This document shows, piece by piece, positions 8,524 through 15,590 of a stretch of DNA of 64,000 nucleotides (the stretch's first letter is position 1; every line of letters starts with the position of its first letter). Origin of the DNA: Curtobacterium sp. 9128 (GTDB lineage Bacteria > Actinomycetota > Actinomycetes > Actinomycetales > Microbacteriaceae). Location: NCBI RefSeq assembly GCF_007673775.1, contig NZ_VEAF01000006.1, positions 242,227 through 306,226 on the forward strand, read 5' to 3'. The notes under the pieces were generated by a model that saw only the letters and a program-made list of their open reading frames with translations, was not told the DNA's origin and searched no databases. Made by a program: the position numbers and the translations under genes.

Positions 8524-8541
8524 CCGGGTCCGGCCGGTCGC

Positions 8542-8838
8542 TCAGCCGTTCTCGGTGTCGTCCGTGCCGCTGCCGGTGTCGACGTAGTGGCCCACCTCGG
8601 CGGAGGGGCGGGGCTCGTCCTCGCCGGGGATGTCGGAGTCGACGTACTCGCCGTCGGGCTGGGTCGTCGTCGGGACGTCCTCGCCGGGGATGTCGCTACC
8701 GACGAACTCGCCGACCGGCTCGTCGGACGGCACCGTCGGCTCGCCGGGGATGTCGCTGTCGGTGAACGCCCCCGCGCGGGTCTCCACGCCGTCGGACCGG
8801 TCGGACTCGCCGCGGATCTGCTCGTGCTTGCCTGCCAT
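8542..8838 (-). CDS. acidic protein with a 20-residue tandem repeat
   Basis: A 98-aa, strongly acidic, Cys-free protein with no membrane segment. A 20-residue unit with the constant core SDIPGE occurs three times (TDSDIPGE, VGSDIPGE, VDSDIPGE), and a fourth degenerate YVDTGSG copy ends the protein. Predicted to be disordered. I do not recognise a characterised family. The ATG at 8838 begins MAGKHEQIRGESD, and the gene lies between the NUDIX gene (convergent) and the AraC regulator (divergent). Confidence 0.6.
   Translation of the reverse strand: MAGKHEQIRGESDRSDGVETRAGAFTDSDIPGEPTVPSDEPVGEFVGSDIPGEDVPTTTQPDGEYVDSDIPGEDEPRPSAEVGHYVDTGSGTDDTENG
8621..8755 (-). repeat. 60-bp tandem repeat inside the acidic protein gene
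   Basis: The 15-mer TCGCCGGGGATGTCG recurs exactly at 8621, 8681 and 8741, a perfect 60-bp period, with flanking bases partly conserved. It keeps the reading frame (20 codons), so the copy number can change without breaking the gene. Confidence 0.9.
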
Positions 8839-8964
8839 GGGTGCATCCTCCAGGTCGGTGGGACGGCTCCTGCGTCGCCCTGGACGCGAGTGTGCTCGCG
8901 CTTCCTGTACAGCACCTCGGATGCCGACACGGCCCGGCGAGGCCCGGGATGTGAAGATGTCGAT

Positions 8965-10161
8965 GTGCACACGTCGTCCGACAACGGGTTCCGCAAGCAG
9001 CGGTTCACGGACGACGACGGCTCGGGCTACGGCGCGATCTTCGCATCCGAGTACCACGGGTCGACGTTCGCCTCCGAGCTCGACGCCGCCGCCGGCGCCC
9101 GGTACGAGTACCTGGTGATCGGGGACGACGACCTCTCGCTCCGGACGATGCGCGCGTCGGGGGGCCGACGGTCGGGGGTGATCGGCCCGCGCGACGACCA
9201 CGTCGTCTTCTGGCTCGCGCAGGGACACCTGGAGATGCAGTTCGCGGACCACACCCGCGTGGTCCGACCGGGTGCGCCGTACATCGCGTCCGCGAGTGAG
9301 AGCTACCGCTTCGAGTCGGAGGCGACGGTCTACAACGGTGTGCACGTCGCCGACCGGTTCCTCCGCAGGGTCAGCCGTGAGCTCGGCTACCGGCAGGTGG
9401 ACGGACCGCTGCTGTTCGACCAGCAGGACGAACTCGTCGCCCGCCGCGAACCCCTCCGTCGACTCGTCCACGAGCTGAGCCCGGCGCTGCTCGACGACCG
9501 CGTGCGGGGAGCGATGCGGACGGCGCTCAACCGGCGGCTCGCGGTCGTCGTCCTCGACACGTTCCCCGTGCGTGACCGCGGCGACGACGTCCCGGTGGCA
9601 AACCGGCTCCGCGACGCCATCCGGTACATCGAGGAGCACGCCCGCGACCGTCCGGCAGTGCGGTCGATCGCGGAGGCCGCAGGACTGTCCGAGCGCGGCC
9701 TGCAGGACGTGTTCCTCCGCACGCTCGGGGTGACGCCGAGCCGGTTCCTCCGCGACCACCGACTGGACGAGGCACGGCGCGCGCTGCTCGGCGGCTCGCA
9801 CGAGGGCGGGGTCACCGAGGTCGCCCAGCAGTGGGGGTTCTCGAACCCCGGCCGGTTCGCGACGGCGTACCGCGCACGGTTCGGCGAGCAACCCGCTGCG
9901 ACGGTCCGTGCCGTCCGCGGGGGTCGACCCGAGACCGGGACGCTCTCGACCCGGGTCCGTTCAGCCCTGACGTTCATCCGGGACCACGCGCACGAACCCC
10001 TGACCGTGCACCGCATCGCCGACGCCGTCGGGGTACGCCCGCGCCGCCTGCAGCAGCTGTTCCAGACCGAGTGCGGATCCACCCCGATGGCCGTGGTCCG
10101 CCGGGTCCGTGCCGAGAGCACAGCGCGCAACACCCCGGACGGAATGCGCGCCGGCGACTGA
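8965..10161 (+). CDS. AraC-family regulator with one and a half HTH domains
   Basis: A 398-aa protein starting with GTG at 8965. The first 200 residues form an AraC-binding-like sensor region. Residues about 212-315 are a complete two-helix-turn-helix AraC domain (LRDAIRYIEEHARDRP, then WGFSNPGRFATAYRARFGEQP). After a short linker, about residue 328 onward repeats the first half of such a domain (VRSALTFIRDHAHEPLTVHRIADAVGV, PRRLQQLFQTECG) and stops. So the DNA-binding part is partly duplicated. The target is unknown; the next plus-strand gene is the Asp23 operon, an obvious candidate. Confidence 0.85.
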   Translation: MHTSSDNGFRKQRFTDDDGSGYGAIFASEYHGSTFASELDAAAGARYEYLVIGDDDLSLRTMRASGGRRSGVIGPRDDHVVFWLAQGHLEMQFADHTRVVRPGAPYIASASESYRFESEATVYNGVHVADRFLRRVSRELGYRQVDGPLLFDQQDELVARREPLRRLVHELSPALLDDRVRGAMRTALNRRLAVVVLDTFPVRDRGDDVPVANRLRDAIRYIEEHARDRPAVRSIAEAAGLSERGLQDVFLRTLGVTPSRFLRDHRLDEARRALLGGSHEGGVTEVAQQWGFSNPGRFATAYRARFGEQPAATVRAVRGGRPETGTLSTRVRSALTFIRDHAHEPLTVHRIADAVGVRPRRLQQLFQTECGSTPMAVVRRVRAESTARNTPDGMRAGD

Positions 10162-10324
10162 CCTCCGGACACGCATCGGGGTACACCACGGCCGCGATCA
10201 CGCCGTTCCCTGGCATCTCGCTGGGAAGCGTGACGGCCGTGTGACTTTCCTCGGGGTCACCCCGTCTCATCCGTGAACAGCAACCGCTGGGAACACCTGG
10301 CGGGACCATCGGAAGGAGATCACC
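10162..10324. promoter_or_regulatory. 163-bp intergenic region upstream of the Asp23 cluster
   Basis: The region must carry the promoter of the plus-strand cluster. A strong Shine-Dalgarno sequence (GGAAGGAG) lies seven bases before the ATG at 10325. I could not assign a convincing -35/-10 pair or sigma-B-type box. No gene is seen in it. Confidence 0.35.
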
Positions 10325-10789
10325 ATGGCTGACACCACCACCAGCACCCCCACCACGAGCACCACGTCGAGCGTCGCATCGCGATCGCAGAACGCCACCG
10401 GCACCACGACCGGCAAGACCGTCATCGACGACACCGTCGTCTCGAAGGTCGCCGGCATCGCCGCTCGTGAGGTCAACGGCGTGCACGGCCTCGGCGGCGG
10501 CGCCGCGCGTGCCATCGGCGCGATCCGCGACGCCATCGGCCAGCGCGACCTGGGTCAGGGCGTCAAGGTCGAGGTCGGCGAGAAGCAGGTCGCCGCGGAC
10601 ATCGTGATCGTCGCCGAGTACCCGGTGCCGCTGCAGCAGGTCGCCCAGGGCGTCCGCTCCGCCGTGGCCCGCGCGCTCGAGCAGATCGTCGGCATGGAGG
10701 TCGCCGAGGTCAACGTGACCGTGCAGGACGTCTTCATCCCGGGCGACGACGACGACGAGGACGACAAGAAGGAGTCGCGAGTCGCATGA
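10325..10789 (+). CDS. Asp23/Gls24 family envelope-stress protein
   Basis: A 154-aa protein. After a Thr/Ser-rich lead of about 35 residues comes the Asp23/Gls24 fold (VIDDTVVSKVAGIAAREVNGVHGLGG, then VKVEVGEKQVAADIVIVAEYPVPL), and an acidic tail GDDDDEDDKKE. Family members are held at the membrane by AmaP-type anchors and respond to alkaline or envelope stress. It leads a run of genes to 14554 and overlaps the next start by ATGA. Confidence 0.88.
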   Translation: MADTTTSTPTTSTTSSVASRSQNATGTTTGKTVIDDTVVSKVAGIAAREVNGVHGLGGGAARAIGAIRDAIGQRDLGQGVKVEVGEKQVAADIVIVAEYPVPLQQVAQGVRSAVARALEQIVGMEVAEVNVTVQDVFIPGDDDDEDDKKESRVA

Positions 10790-10977
10790 GCAGCACCTTC
10801 ATCGGCGCCCTGATCGGCGCCATCCTGGCAGTCGTCGCACTGCAGTTCGGGTTCTGGGGCTTCGTCCTGGTCGTCGTCTTCGGAGCCGTCGGCGCACTCG
10901 TCGCCGCGCTGGTCTCCGGCAAGATCGACCGCGGTGCCCTCACCGACGTGCTGACCGGACGCCGGAGCTCCCGGTGA
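10786..10977 (+). CDS. DUF2273-type small membrane protein
   Basis: A 63-aa protein with two closely spaced membrane helices (FIGALIGAILAVVALQFGFW and FVLVVVFGAVGALVAALVSG) and a basic tail. DUF2273 proteins are regular neighbours of Asp23 and AmaP genes. Starts overlap the flanking stops on both sides (ATGA upstream, GTGA downstream), so translation is coupled. Confidence 0.75.
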   Translation: MSSTFIGALIGAILAVVALQFGFWGFVLVVVFGAVGALVAALVSGKIDRGALTDVLTGRRSSR

Positions 10978-11321
10978 CCGGCGGCCCGGACGTCCCGGGC
11001 CGCGTCGAGATCGGTGGTTCGGACGTCCCGGGTCGCGTCGAGATCACGGCGCGGGCCCTGACCTCGTGCGCCCGCGCCGTCGCTGCCGAGCGTCTCGGCG
11101 CTCCGGCGAAGAAGGTCCGCGTCGCCGTCGGTGACCACCAGGGACGCATCGCCCTCGACATCACGGGTCCGATCGCGGCGGCCGACGACATCGTCGGCCG
11201 CGCGACGGCCGTGGCGTCCGAGGTCAAGGACCGACTGGGGAGCCTCACCGGCCGCCAGGTCGGCAGTGCCCACATCGAGTTGACCGGGATCGTGCGCGAG
11301 CGCGACACCCGAGTCCGGTAG
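10974..11321 (+). CDS. short Asp23/Gls24-like protein
   Basis: A 115-aa protein from a GTG that overlaps the previous stop. The main part (ITARALTSCARAVAAERLG, VRVAVGDHQGRIALDITGPI, KDRLGSLTGRQVGSAHIELTGI) fits a truncated Asp23-type alpha/beta fold seen in actinobacterial Asp23 operons. The N-terminus has an 11-residue unit GGxDVPGRVEI present twice in tandem. Function within the Asp23 complex is unknown. Confidence 0.7.
   Translation: MTGGPDVPGRVEIGGSDVPGRVEITARALTSCARAVAAERLGAPAKKVRVAVGDHQGRIALDITGPIAAADDIVGRATAVASEVKDRLGSLTGRQVGSAHIELTGIVRERDTRVR
10980..11045 (+). repeat. 33-bp tandem duplication in the Asp23-like gene
   Basis: Two adjacent 33-bp units (10980-11012 and 11013-11045) encode GGPDVPGRVEI and GGSDVPGRVEI. 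They differ at a few positions, mostly silent or giving Pro/Ser. Confidence 0.85.
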
Positions 11322-11329
11322 GAGACGTC

Positions 11330-11905
11330 ATGAGCAGCAACAGCATCGAGCGTCGCATCCGACGCCGCAGCATGCACCGCTCGCGGTCCACTGCCGTGTC
11401 GGTCGCACTCGTCGTCCTCGTCCTGGTGGCCGCCTGGATCGGCACCGAGTCCGTCCTCAAGGCCGTCGGGGCGCGTCCGCTCCTCGCCGACCCGCAGACG
11501 GCCGTCGACGCCGCGCTCCGTCCGGACGCCGCGTTCCTGACGATCGCCGAGGTGATCGCCGTGGTCCTCGTCGTCTTCGGTGTCGTCCTCGTCGTCCTGG
11601 CCCTGAAGCCTGGACGGCAGCACCGCTCGGTCGTCCCGCACGACCGGGGAGCCGTCGTCGTCGACACGCGCATCATCGCCGCCACCGCCGCGAACGCCGC
11701 GAGCGCGGCCGCCGGGGTGCCGGAGGACAACACCTCCGCCAGCTCGCGCGGCACCAGCACCGAGGTCCGGGTCGTCCCGGTCTCCGGCATCGCCGTCGAC
11801 GAGTCCGCGGTCCGCGCCGCCGTCGAGGAACGGCTCGGCCGACTCGACGACCGCTTCGGCCGCCGGGTCACGGTCCGGGTCGCAGAACAGGGGACGCTGT
11901 CATGA
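11330..11905 (+). CDS. DUF6286-type membrane protein
   Basis: A 191-aa protein with a basic N-terminus, one membrane helix (AVSVALVVLVLVAAWIGTES), a second near residue 80 (IAEVIAVVLVVFGVVLVVLAL) and a soluble C-terminal alpha/beta part ending VRAAVEERLGRLDDRFGRRVTVRV. This is the layout of DUF6286 and AmaP relatives found in Asp23 operons. Probably a membrane anchor for an Asp23 protein (inference). It overlaps the next gene by ATGA. Confidence 0.72.
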   Translation: MSSNSIERRIRRRSMHRSRSTAVSVALVVLVLVAAWIGTESVLKAVGARPLLADPQTAVDAALRPDAAFLTIAEVIAVVLVVFGVVLVVLALKPGRQHRSVVPHDRGAVVVDTRIIAATAANAASAAAGVPEDNTSASSRGTSTEVRVVPVSGIAVDESAVRAAVEERLGRLDDRFGRRVTVRVAEQGTLS

Positions 11906-12465
11906 CCAAGAGCAACCGCACCGTGAACCGCATCATCCTGTTCGTCCTCGGTCTCGTCGCCGTGGTCGTCGGACTCGCGATCGGCGCCGGCGTCCTGCCG
12001 GCCGTCCGGGACGTGCTCCGGCCGTACGTCACGTTCCCCCGCAGCGTCGACGTGCCAGCGGCGTCCCTGTGGATCATCGCGGTCGTCTGCGCCGTGGTCA
12101 TCGTCCTGTCGCTCGTCTGGGTCTTCACCCGGGGCGGCGGCGGGACCTCGGTCGCGGTCCGCGAACGTTCCGGCGACGACGCGGTCACGATCAACGTGGC
12201 ACTCGTCCGTGACGTCATGGAGCACGAACTCCACGGTGTCGGTGACGTCGTGAACACGAAGGTCGACGTCTACCAGGTCCGCAAGGAGCGCGCCGCCCGT
12301 GTCCGTGTCGCGGTCCGCCGCGGCGGCGACGCCGTCGCCGTCCTCGACGCCGTCGACCACGCGGTCGGCGTGCTGGACCGCACCCTCGGCCGTCCGGTCC
12401 CGGTGCTCGTGCACCTGACCGGTGGCACCCGCTCCGCACTCGCGAAGTCGGTCCGCGTCCACTGA
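11902..12465 (+). CDS. AmaP-like alkaline-shock membrane anchor
   Basis: A 187-aa protein with two membrane helices (IILFVLGLVAVVVGLAIGAG and SLWIIAVVCAVVIVLSLVWVF) and a cytoplasmic domain containing INVALVRDVMEHELHGVGDVVNT and VRVAVRRGGDAVAVLDAVD. This is the arrangement of AmaP, which anchors Asp23 to the membrane in staphylococci. Similar in plan to the upstream DUF6286 protein, so the operon has two candidate anchors. Confidence 0.75.
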   Translation: MTKSNRTVNRIILFVLGLVAVVVGLAIGAGVLPAVRDVLRPYVTFPRSVDVPAASLWIIAVVCAVVIVLSLVWVFTRGGGGTSVAVRERSGDDAVTINVALVRDVMEHELHGVGDVVNTKVDVYQVRKERAARVRVAVRRGGDAVAVLDAVDHAVGVLDRTLGRPVPVLVHLTGGTRSALAKSVRVH

Positions 12466-12518
12466 CCGCTGTCTGCGGACGCACCCCGAGCCTCCCGGCT
12501 CGACTCCCCCACAAACAT

Positions 12519-12536
12519 GACGGGCAGCAGCCCGTC
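12519..12536. terminator. hairpin between the AmaP-like gene and csbD
   Basis: GACGGGC and GCCCGTC form a perfect 7-bp stem with an AGCA loop, 54 bases after the AmaP-like stop and just before the csbD ribosome-binding site. There is no U-tract; it may attenuate, stabilise mRNA ends, or end the first transcript. Confidence 0.35.
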
Positions 12537-12554
12537 CGACGGAAGGAACCCACC

Positions 12555-12728
12555 ATGGGTCTCGACGACAAGATCAAGAACGCCGCCCAGGAAGTCGCCG
12601 GCAAGGCGAAGGAGGCCTTCGGCCACGCCACGGACGACGACTCGAAGGTCGCGGAGGGCAAGAAGGACCAGGCCGCCGCGAACGTGAAGCAGACGGGCGA
12701 GGACGTCAAGGACGTCTTCAAGAACTAG
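12555..12728 (+). CDS. CsbD-family stress protein
   Basis: A 57-aa hydrophilic protein: GLDDKIKNAAQEVAGKAKEAFG, then a DDDSKVAEGKKDQAAANVKQ helix and VKDVFKN. This is the CsbD signature; the founding Bacillus member is under sigma-B control and its function is unknown. A good Shine-Dalgarno (GGAAGGAAC) precedes the ATG. Its place inside an Asp23 cluster supports a general envelope-stress regulon. Confidence 0.88.
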   Translation: MGLDDKIKNAAQEVAGKAKEAFGHATDDDSKVAEGKKDQAAANVKQTGEDVKDVFKN

Positions 12729-12803
12729 GCAAGCGCAGTGACGACGACGGGGCACCCGATCTCGGTTGCCCCGTCGTCTCCTGTCCGGACCGAGGAGGAC
12801 TTG

Positions 12804-13910
12804 ATGGAGAACGAGACCCACGCCCGAACGCAGGTCGTCGACGTCGCACTTCCGGCGTCGCTGACCGAACCACTGCCCGAGGACGCCGGCGTCCTCACCG
12901 TCGCTGCGCGGACCGCGGCGGTGACCGCCATCGGCGTCGACGGTGTGCACCACCTGGGCGGTGTCCTCGAGCGGGCCGCAGACCAGTTCCGCTCCCGCCT
13001 CGGCCGGACCGCGAGTGCCCTGGGTGTCAAGGTCGACGATGCCGACGGCAGTCTCGACGTGCAGGTGTCCCTGGTGGTCACCTACCCCGAGCCCGTGACC
13101 CGCGTCGCCGAGGAGGTCCGCGCGCAGGTCGCCCACGCCGTGGCAGAGGTCACCGGGCAGCCCGCCCGGGTCGACGTCCGCGTGACGGACGTGCACGGAC
13201 CCTTCGACGACGAACCCTCGAAGCTCTCCGAGGCGGTCGACTCCGCGCGGGACGCCGCGTCCCAGGCCGCCGACCGGGTCCGAGACGCGTCGAGCGACGC
13301 CGCCGCGGCCGTCCGGGAGACGTCGTCGAACGTCGCGGCGACGGCGCAGGCGGTCGGCGCGGACGTCGCCGAACGCGGCCGGATCGCTGCCGAGCGGACG
13401 GGTGCCGTGACCGCGGACGCCCTCGACCAGGTGCGCGCGACCGCGGCGGAGACCGCTGACCGCGCCCGTGACGCGGCGATCGACGTCCGCGACGCGGCCG
13501 CCGACACGGCCGATCGGACGGGCGCCGCCGCGGCCGACTCGCTCGACCGGCTGCGGGAGTCCGCCGCCGACACCGCCGACCGTGCGCACGCCGCGGCCGA
13601 CCGTGCCGAAGACGCCCTGCCCGACGCCGGGCGCGTCAACTCGGTCGACGGGCCCCGTGCGTCGGGCACCGCCGATGCAGCCGCCACCGACCCGGCCGGA
13701 CTGCACGGCGCCTCCGACGCCGCCGATGCGGCAGCCGTCGCGGCGGACGCCGCCGAGGACGCGGCCGACGCCGCACAGGACGCTGCGGGACGCGCGCGCC
13801 AGGCGGCTGCCGAGGCCGCTGCTGCCGAGGACGCCGCCGCCGGTGACCTCGCCGCCCGGGACCTCGCTGCCCACGGCACGACGTCGTCCGAGCCGGACGC
13901 CCGCGCGTGA
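12804..13910 (+). CDS. Asp23/Gls24 domain fused to a long Ala/Asp-rich LEA-like tail
   Basis: A 368-aa protein. Residues about 15-130 are an Asp23/Gls24 domain (ADVR-type strands, AIGVDGVHHLGG, LDVQVSLVVTYPEPVTRVAEEVRAQVAHAV). The remaining 235 residues are an almost uninterrupted Ala/Asp/Arg repeat with an 11-like periodicity (DAASQAADRVRD, ETADRARDAAID, DTADRTGAAAAD) resembling LEA/apolipoprotein-type amphipathic helices. The ATG at 12804 follows GAGGAGG at the right distance; upstream in-frame codons lack this. The fusion of a stress-fold to a desiccation-type tail is unusual. Confidence 0.82.
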   Translation: MENETHARTQVVDVALPASLTEPLPEDAGVLTVAARTAAVTAIGVDGVHHLGGVLERAADQFRSRLGRTASALGVKVDDADGSLDVQVSLVVTYPEPVTRVAEEVRAQVAHAVAEVTGQPARVDVRVTDVHGPFDDEPSKLSEAVDSARDAASQAADRVRDASSDAAAAVRETSSNVAATAQAVGADVAERGRIAAERTGAVTADALDQVRATAAETADRARDAAIDVRDAAADTADRTGAAAADSLDRLRESAADTADRAHAAADRAEDALPDAGRVNSVDGPRASGTADAAATDPAGLHGASDAADAAAVAADAAEDAADAAQDAAGRARQAAAEAAAAEDAAAGDLAARDLAAHGTTSSEPDARA

Positions 13911-14329
13911 CCGTGTGGTCCGGCCGCCGCGGCCGACGCTTCGGGCGCGAGCGTCCGCCGCGCGCCCGCGGCGTCTGGATCGCCACGGTCGTCGGCGTGC
14001 TCGCCGTCGTCCTGGTGTTCGTCGGGGCGTTCCTGCCGCTGACGGGCTTCCTCGCCGGCGTCACCGCGACCACCGCGGGCCTCGTGCCGTTCCCGTTCGT
14101 CCGGGTCACGCTCGTCACGGTGCTCGGGGGGATCGTCGTCCTCGGCTTGCTGGTCCTCGCCGCGACGCGACGTCGTAGCCTGGCGGCGTGGGTGCCCGCC
14201 GTCCTCGCGATCGTCGTCACCCTCGCCGTCACCGCCTACCCGCTCGTCACCGTCGCGATCGGATCGGCCGACCGGGCCGGCGACGTCTGGCCGATCATCA
14301 CCGACCTCGTACGACGGATCACCGGCTGA
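13907..14329 (+). CDS. three-helix membrane protein of the Asp23 cluster
   Basis: A 140-aa protein with a very basic N-terminus and three to four hydrophobic helices (VWIATVVGVLAVVLVFVGAF, VTLVTVLGGIVVLGLLVLAA, AWVPAVLAIVVTLAVTAYPL). The GTG start overlaps the previous stop by four bases. No recognisable family. Probably part of the same envelope-stress unit. Confidence 0.7.
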   Translation: MTVWSGRRGRRFGRERPPRARGVWIATVVGVLAVVLVFVGAFLPLTGFLAGVTATTAGLVPFPFVRVTLVTVLGGIVVLGLLVLAATRRRSLAAWVPAVLAIVVTLAVTAYPLVTVAIGSADRAGDVWPIITDLVRRITG

Positions 14330-14362
14330 CCGGCTGGGATCCGACACTGAAGGGACTCGACA

Positions 14363-14554
14363 ATGCGCAACCGCCTCCTCGTCATCGCCGCCATCGTGCT
14401 CGTCGGCTTCTGGTTCGGCGCTCGCGCCAACCGGACCGTCGTCAAGCAGTCCAAGGGCGAGACCGTCCGCAAGATGTGGAACGACCCGCACGCGCGGAAG
14501 TCCCGCAAGAAGCTCCGCAAGAAGCTGGAGAAGGCCGCGAAGAAGCGCGGCTGA
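14363..14554 (+). CDS. small single-pass membrane protein with a basic tail
   Basis: A 63-aa protein. One N-terminal membrane helix (LLVIAAIVLVGFWFGARAN) is followed by a lysine/arginine-rich amphipathic region (KSRKKLRKKLEKAAKKRG). It resembles YtxH-like proteins but I cannot assign it. Last gene before a strong hairpin. Confidence 0.6.
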   Translation: MRNRLLVIAAIVLVGFWFGARANRTVVKQSKGETVRKMWNDPHARKSRKKLRKKLEKAAKKRG

Positions 14555-14560
14555 CCCGGC

Positions 14561-14584
14561 CTGGAGGCGCGACCCGCCTCCGCC
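14561..14584. repeat. dispersed CTGGAGGC element
   Basis: CTGGAGGC followed after eight bases by GCCTCCGCC; the arms GGAGGCG and CGCCTCC form a hairpin. One of the window-wide family described in the findings. It sits directly after the Asp23 cluster. Confidence 0.7.
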
Positions 14585-14587
14585 ACG

Positions 14588-14617
14588 ACGGCCCGACCGG
14601 GAGACCGGCCGGGCCGT
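14588..14617. terminator. strong hairpin between convergent genes
   Basis: A 13-base arm on each side of a GAGA loop, 12 of 13 positions paired (ACGGCCCG and CGGGCCGT at the base), then TCTCC. It lies between the plus-strand stress cluster and the convergent beta-lactamase-like gene and can serve both. Confidence 0.65.
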
Positions 14618-14642
14618 TCTCCGTACCCGGTGAGTCGGTCGG

Positions 14643-15590
14643 TCAGCGGGTCGCGGGCACGTGCGCGGCCTCGAGCACCTCGGTGCCCATGGTGCGCAGG
14701 GCCTCGACCACCGCCAGACGCCGGTCGAGCGTGTCGTCGTCGAACGTCACGGTGACGGCGTAGCTCACGCTCGAGCCGGGGCCGCGCAGGATGCCGGCCT
14801 CGGACCGGACACCTGGTCCGGAGCCCGTCACCGCGACGGCCTGCAGCCCGTGGTCGAGCGCGCGGTGCGCGAGCGGGTCGAGGCCGAACGAGCCGGCGAC
14901 GAGACTGAGGTCACTCGCCAGGGACAGCCAGCCGAGCACCCGGTTCGACACGCCCTCGTCGACGACCTCGCCGAGCGCCAGGCCGCGCATCACCCAGCTG
15001 AGCTCCCCGGACGCCGCCACGGCCGCGTCCGGCGCGTCGTCGGGCCCGCGGCGGTCCCGGACCCGGTCGATGAACGCCGACCGCTCGACGCCGAGCGCCT
15101 CGGCCCGCTCGCGGACCGCGTCGATCCCCACGGTGGAGAGCAGGGCGTTCGTCGCCCAGGCGTCAGCGGTCGCCGCGACCAGCGTGGCGAGGTCGGGGAC
15201 CTGCATGGTCGGCTCCTGCAGGAACTGCCACAGTCCGGGCCCCGTCGCGGCATCGCGGGCCATGCGCTGGAGTCGGTCGCCGTGGAGCCGCCCGTCCTCG
15301 AGCCGCGCGGCGACCTCGATGAGCAGCAGGATGCGCCCGAGACTACCGACGGGCTGTGCGAGCCGGTCGTCCACGGCCACCAGCGCTCGTCCGGTCGACG
15401 TGTCGATGACCGACGCGCTGACGCCCGCGCCCGCGACGGCGAGCGCACCGAGTGCCTCCACCGTCGCCGGGAAGCGCTCGTCGGAGCCACCCCGGTGCCG
15501 ACCGCGGGCCCGCGCCCGCGAGCCGGCACCGGCGCGGTCGTCCTGCTGGCGCCGCCGCCGCGAGGACGGTGCCGCGTCGGGCTCGACCAT
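14643..15590 (-). CDS. class A beta-lactamase-fold protein with lost catalytic motifs
   Basis: A 315-aa protein whose last 260 residues follow the class A serine beta-lactamase fold. The position of the SxxK motif reads Ser83-Leu-Gly-Arg86 (Lys replaced), the SDN position reads ADA, and the KTG position reads VTG. An active hydrolase is therefore unlikely; it is probably a pseudo-enzyme. A disordered Arg-rich lead precedes the domain and there is no signal peptide. The ATG at 15590 shares its A with the TGA of the M13 peptidase (TGATG), so the two are coupled. Confidence 0.78.
   Translation of the reverse strand: MVEPDAAPSSRRRRQQDDRAGAGSRARARGRHRGGSDERFPATVEALGALAVAGAGVSASVIDTSTGRALVAVDDRLAQPVGSLGRILLLIEVAARLEDGRLHGDRLQRMARDAATGPGLWQFLQEPTMQVPDLATLVAATADAWATNALLSTVGIDAVRERAEALGVERSAFIDRVRDRRGPDDAPDAAVAASGELSWVMRGLALGEVVDEGVSNRVLGWLSLASDLSLVAGSFGLDPLAHRALDHGLQAVAVTGSGPGVRSEAGILRGPGSSVSYAVTVTFDDDTLDRRLAVVEALRTMGTEVLEAAHVPATR

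Noticed and set aside
8621..8755. 60-bp spaced repeats as a CRISPR array
   Set aside because: Only three copies, in frame inside a gene, with no cas genes; the spacers are similar to each other.
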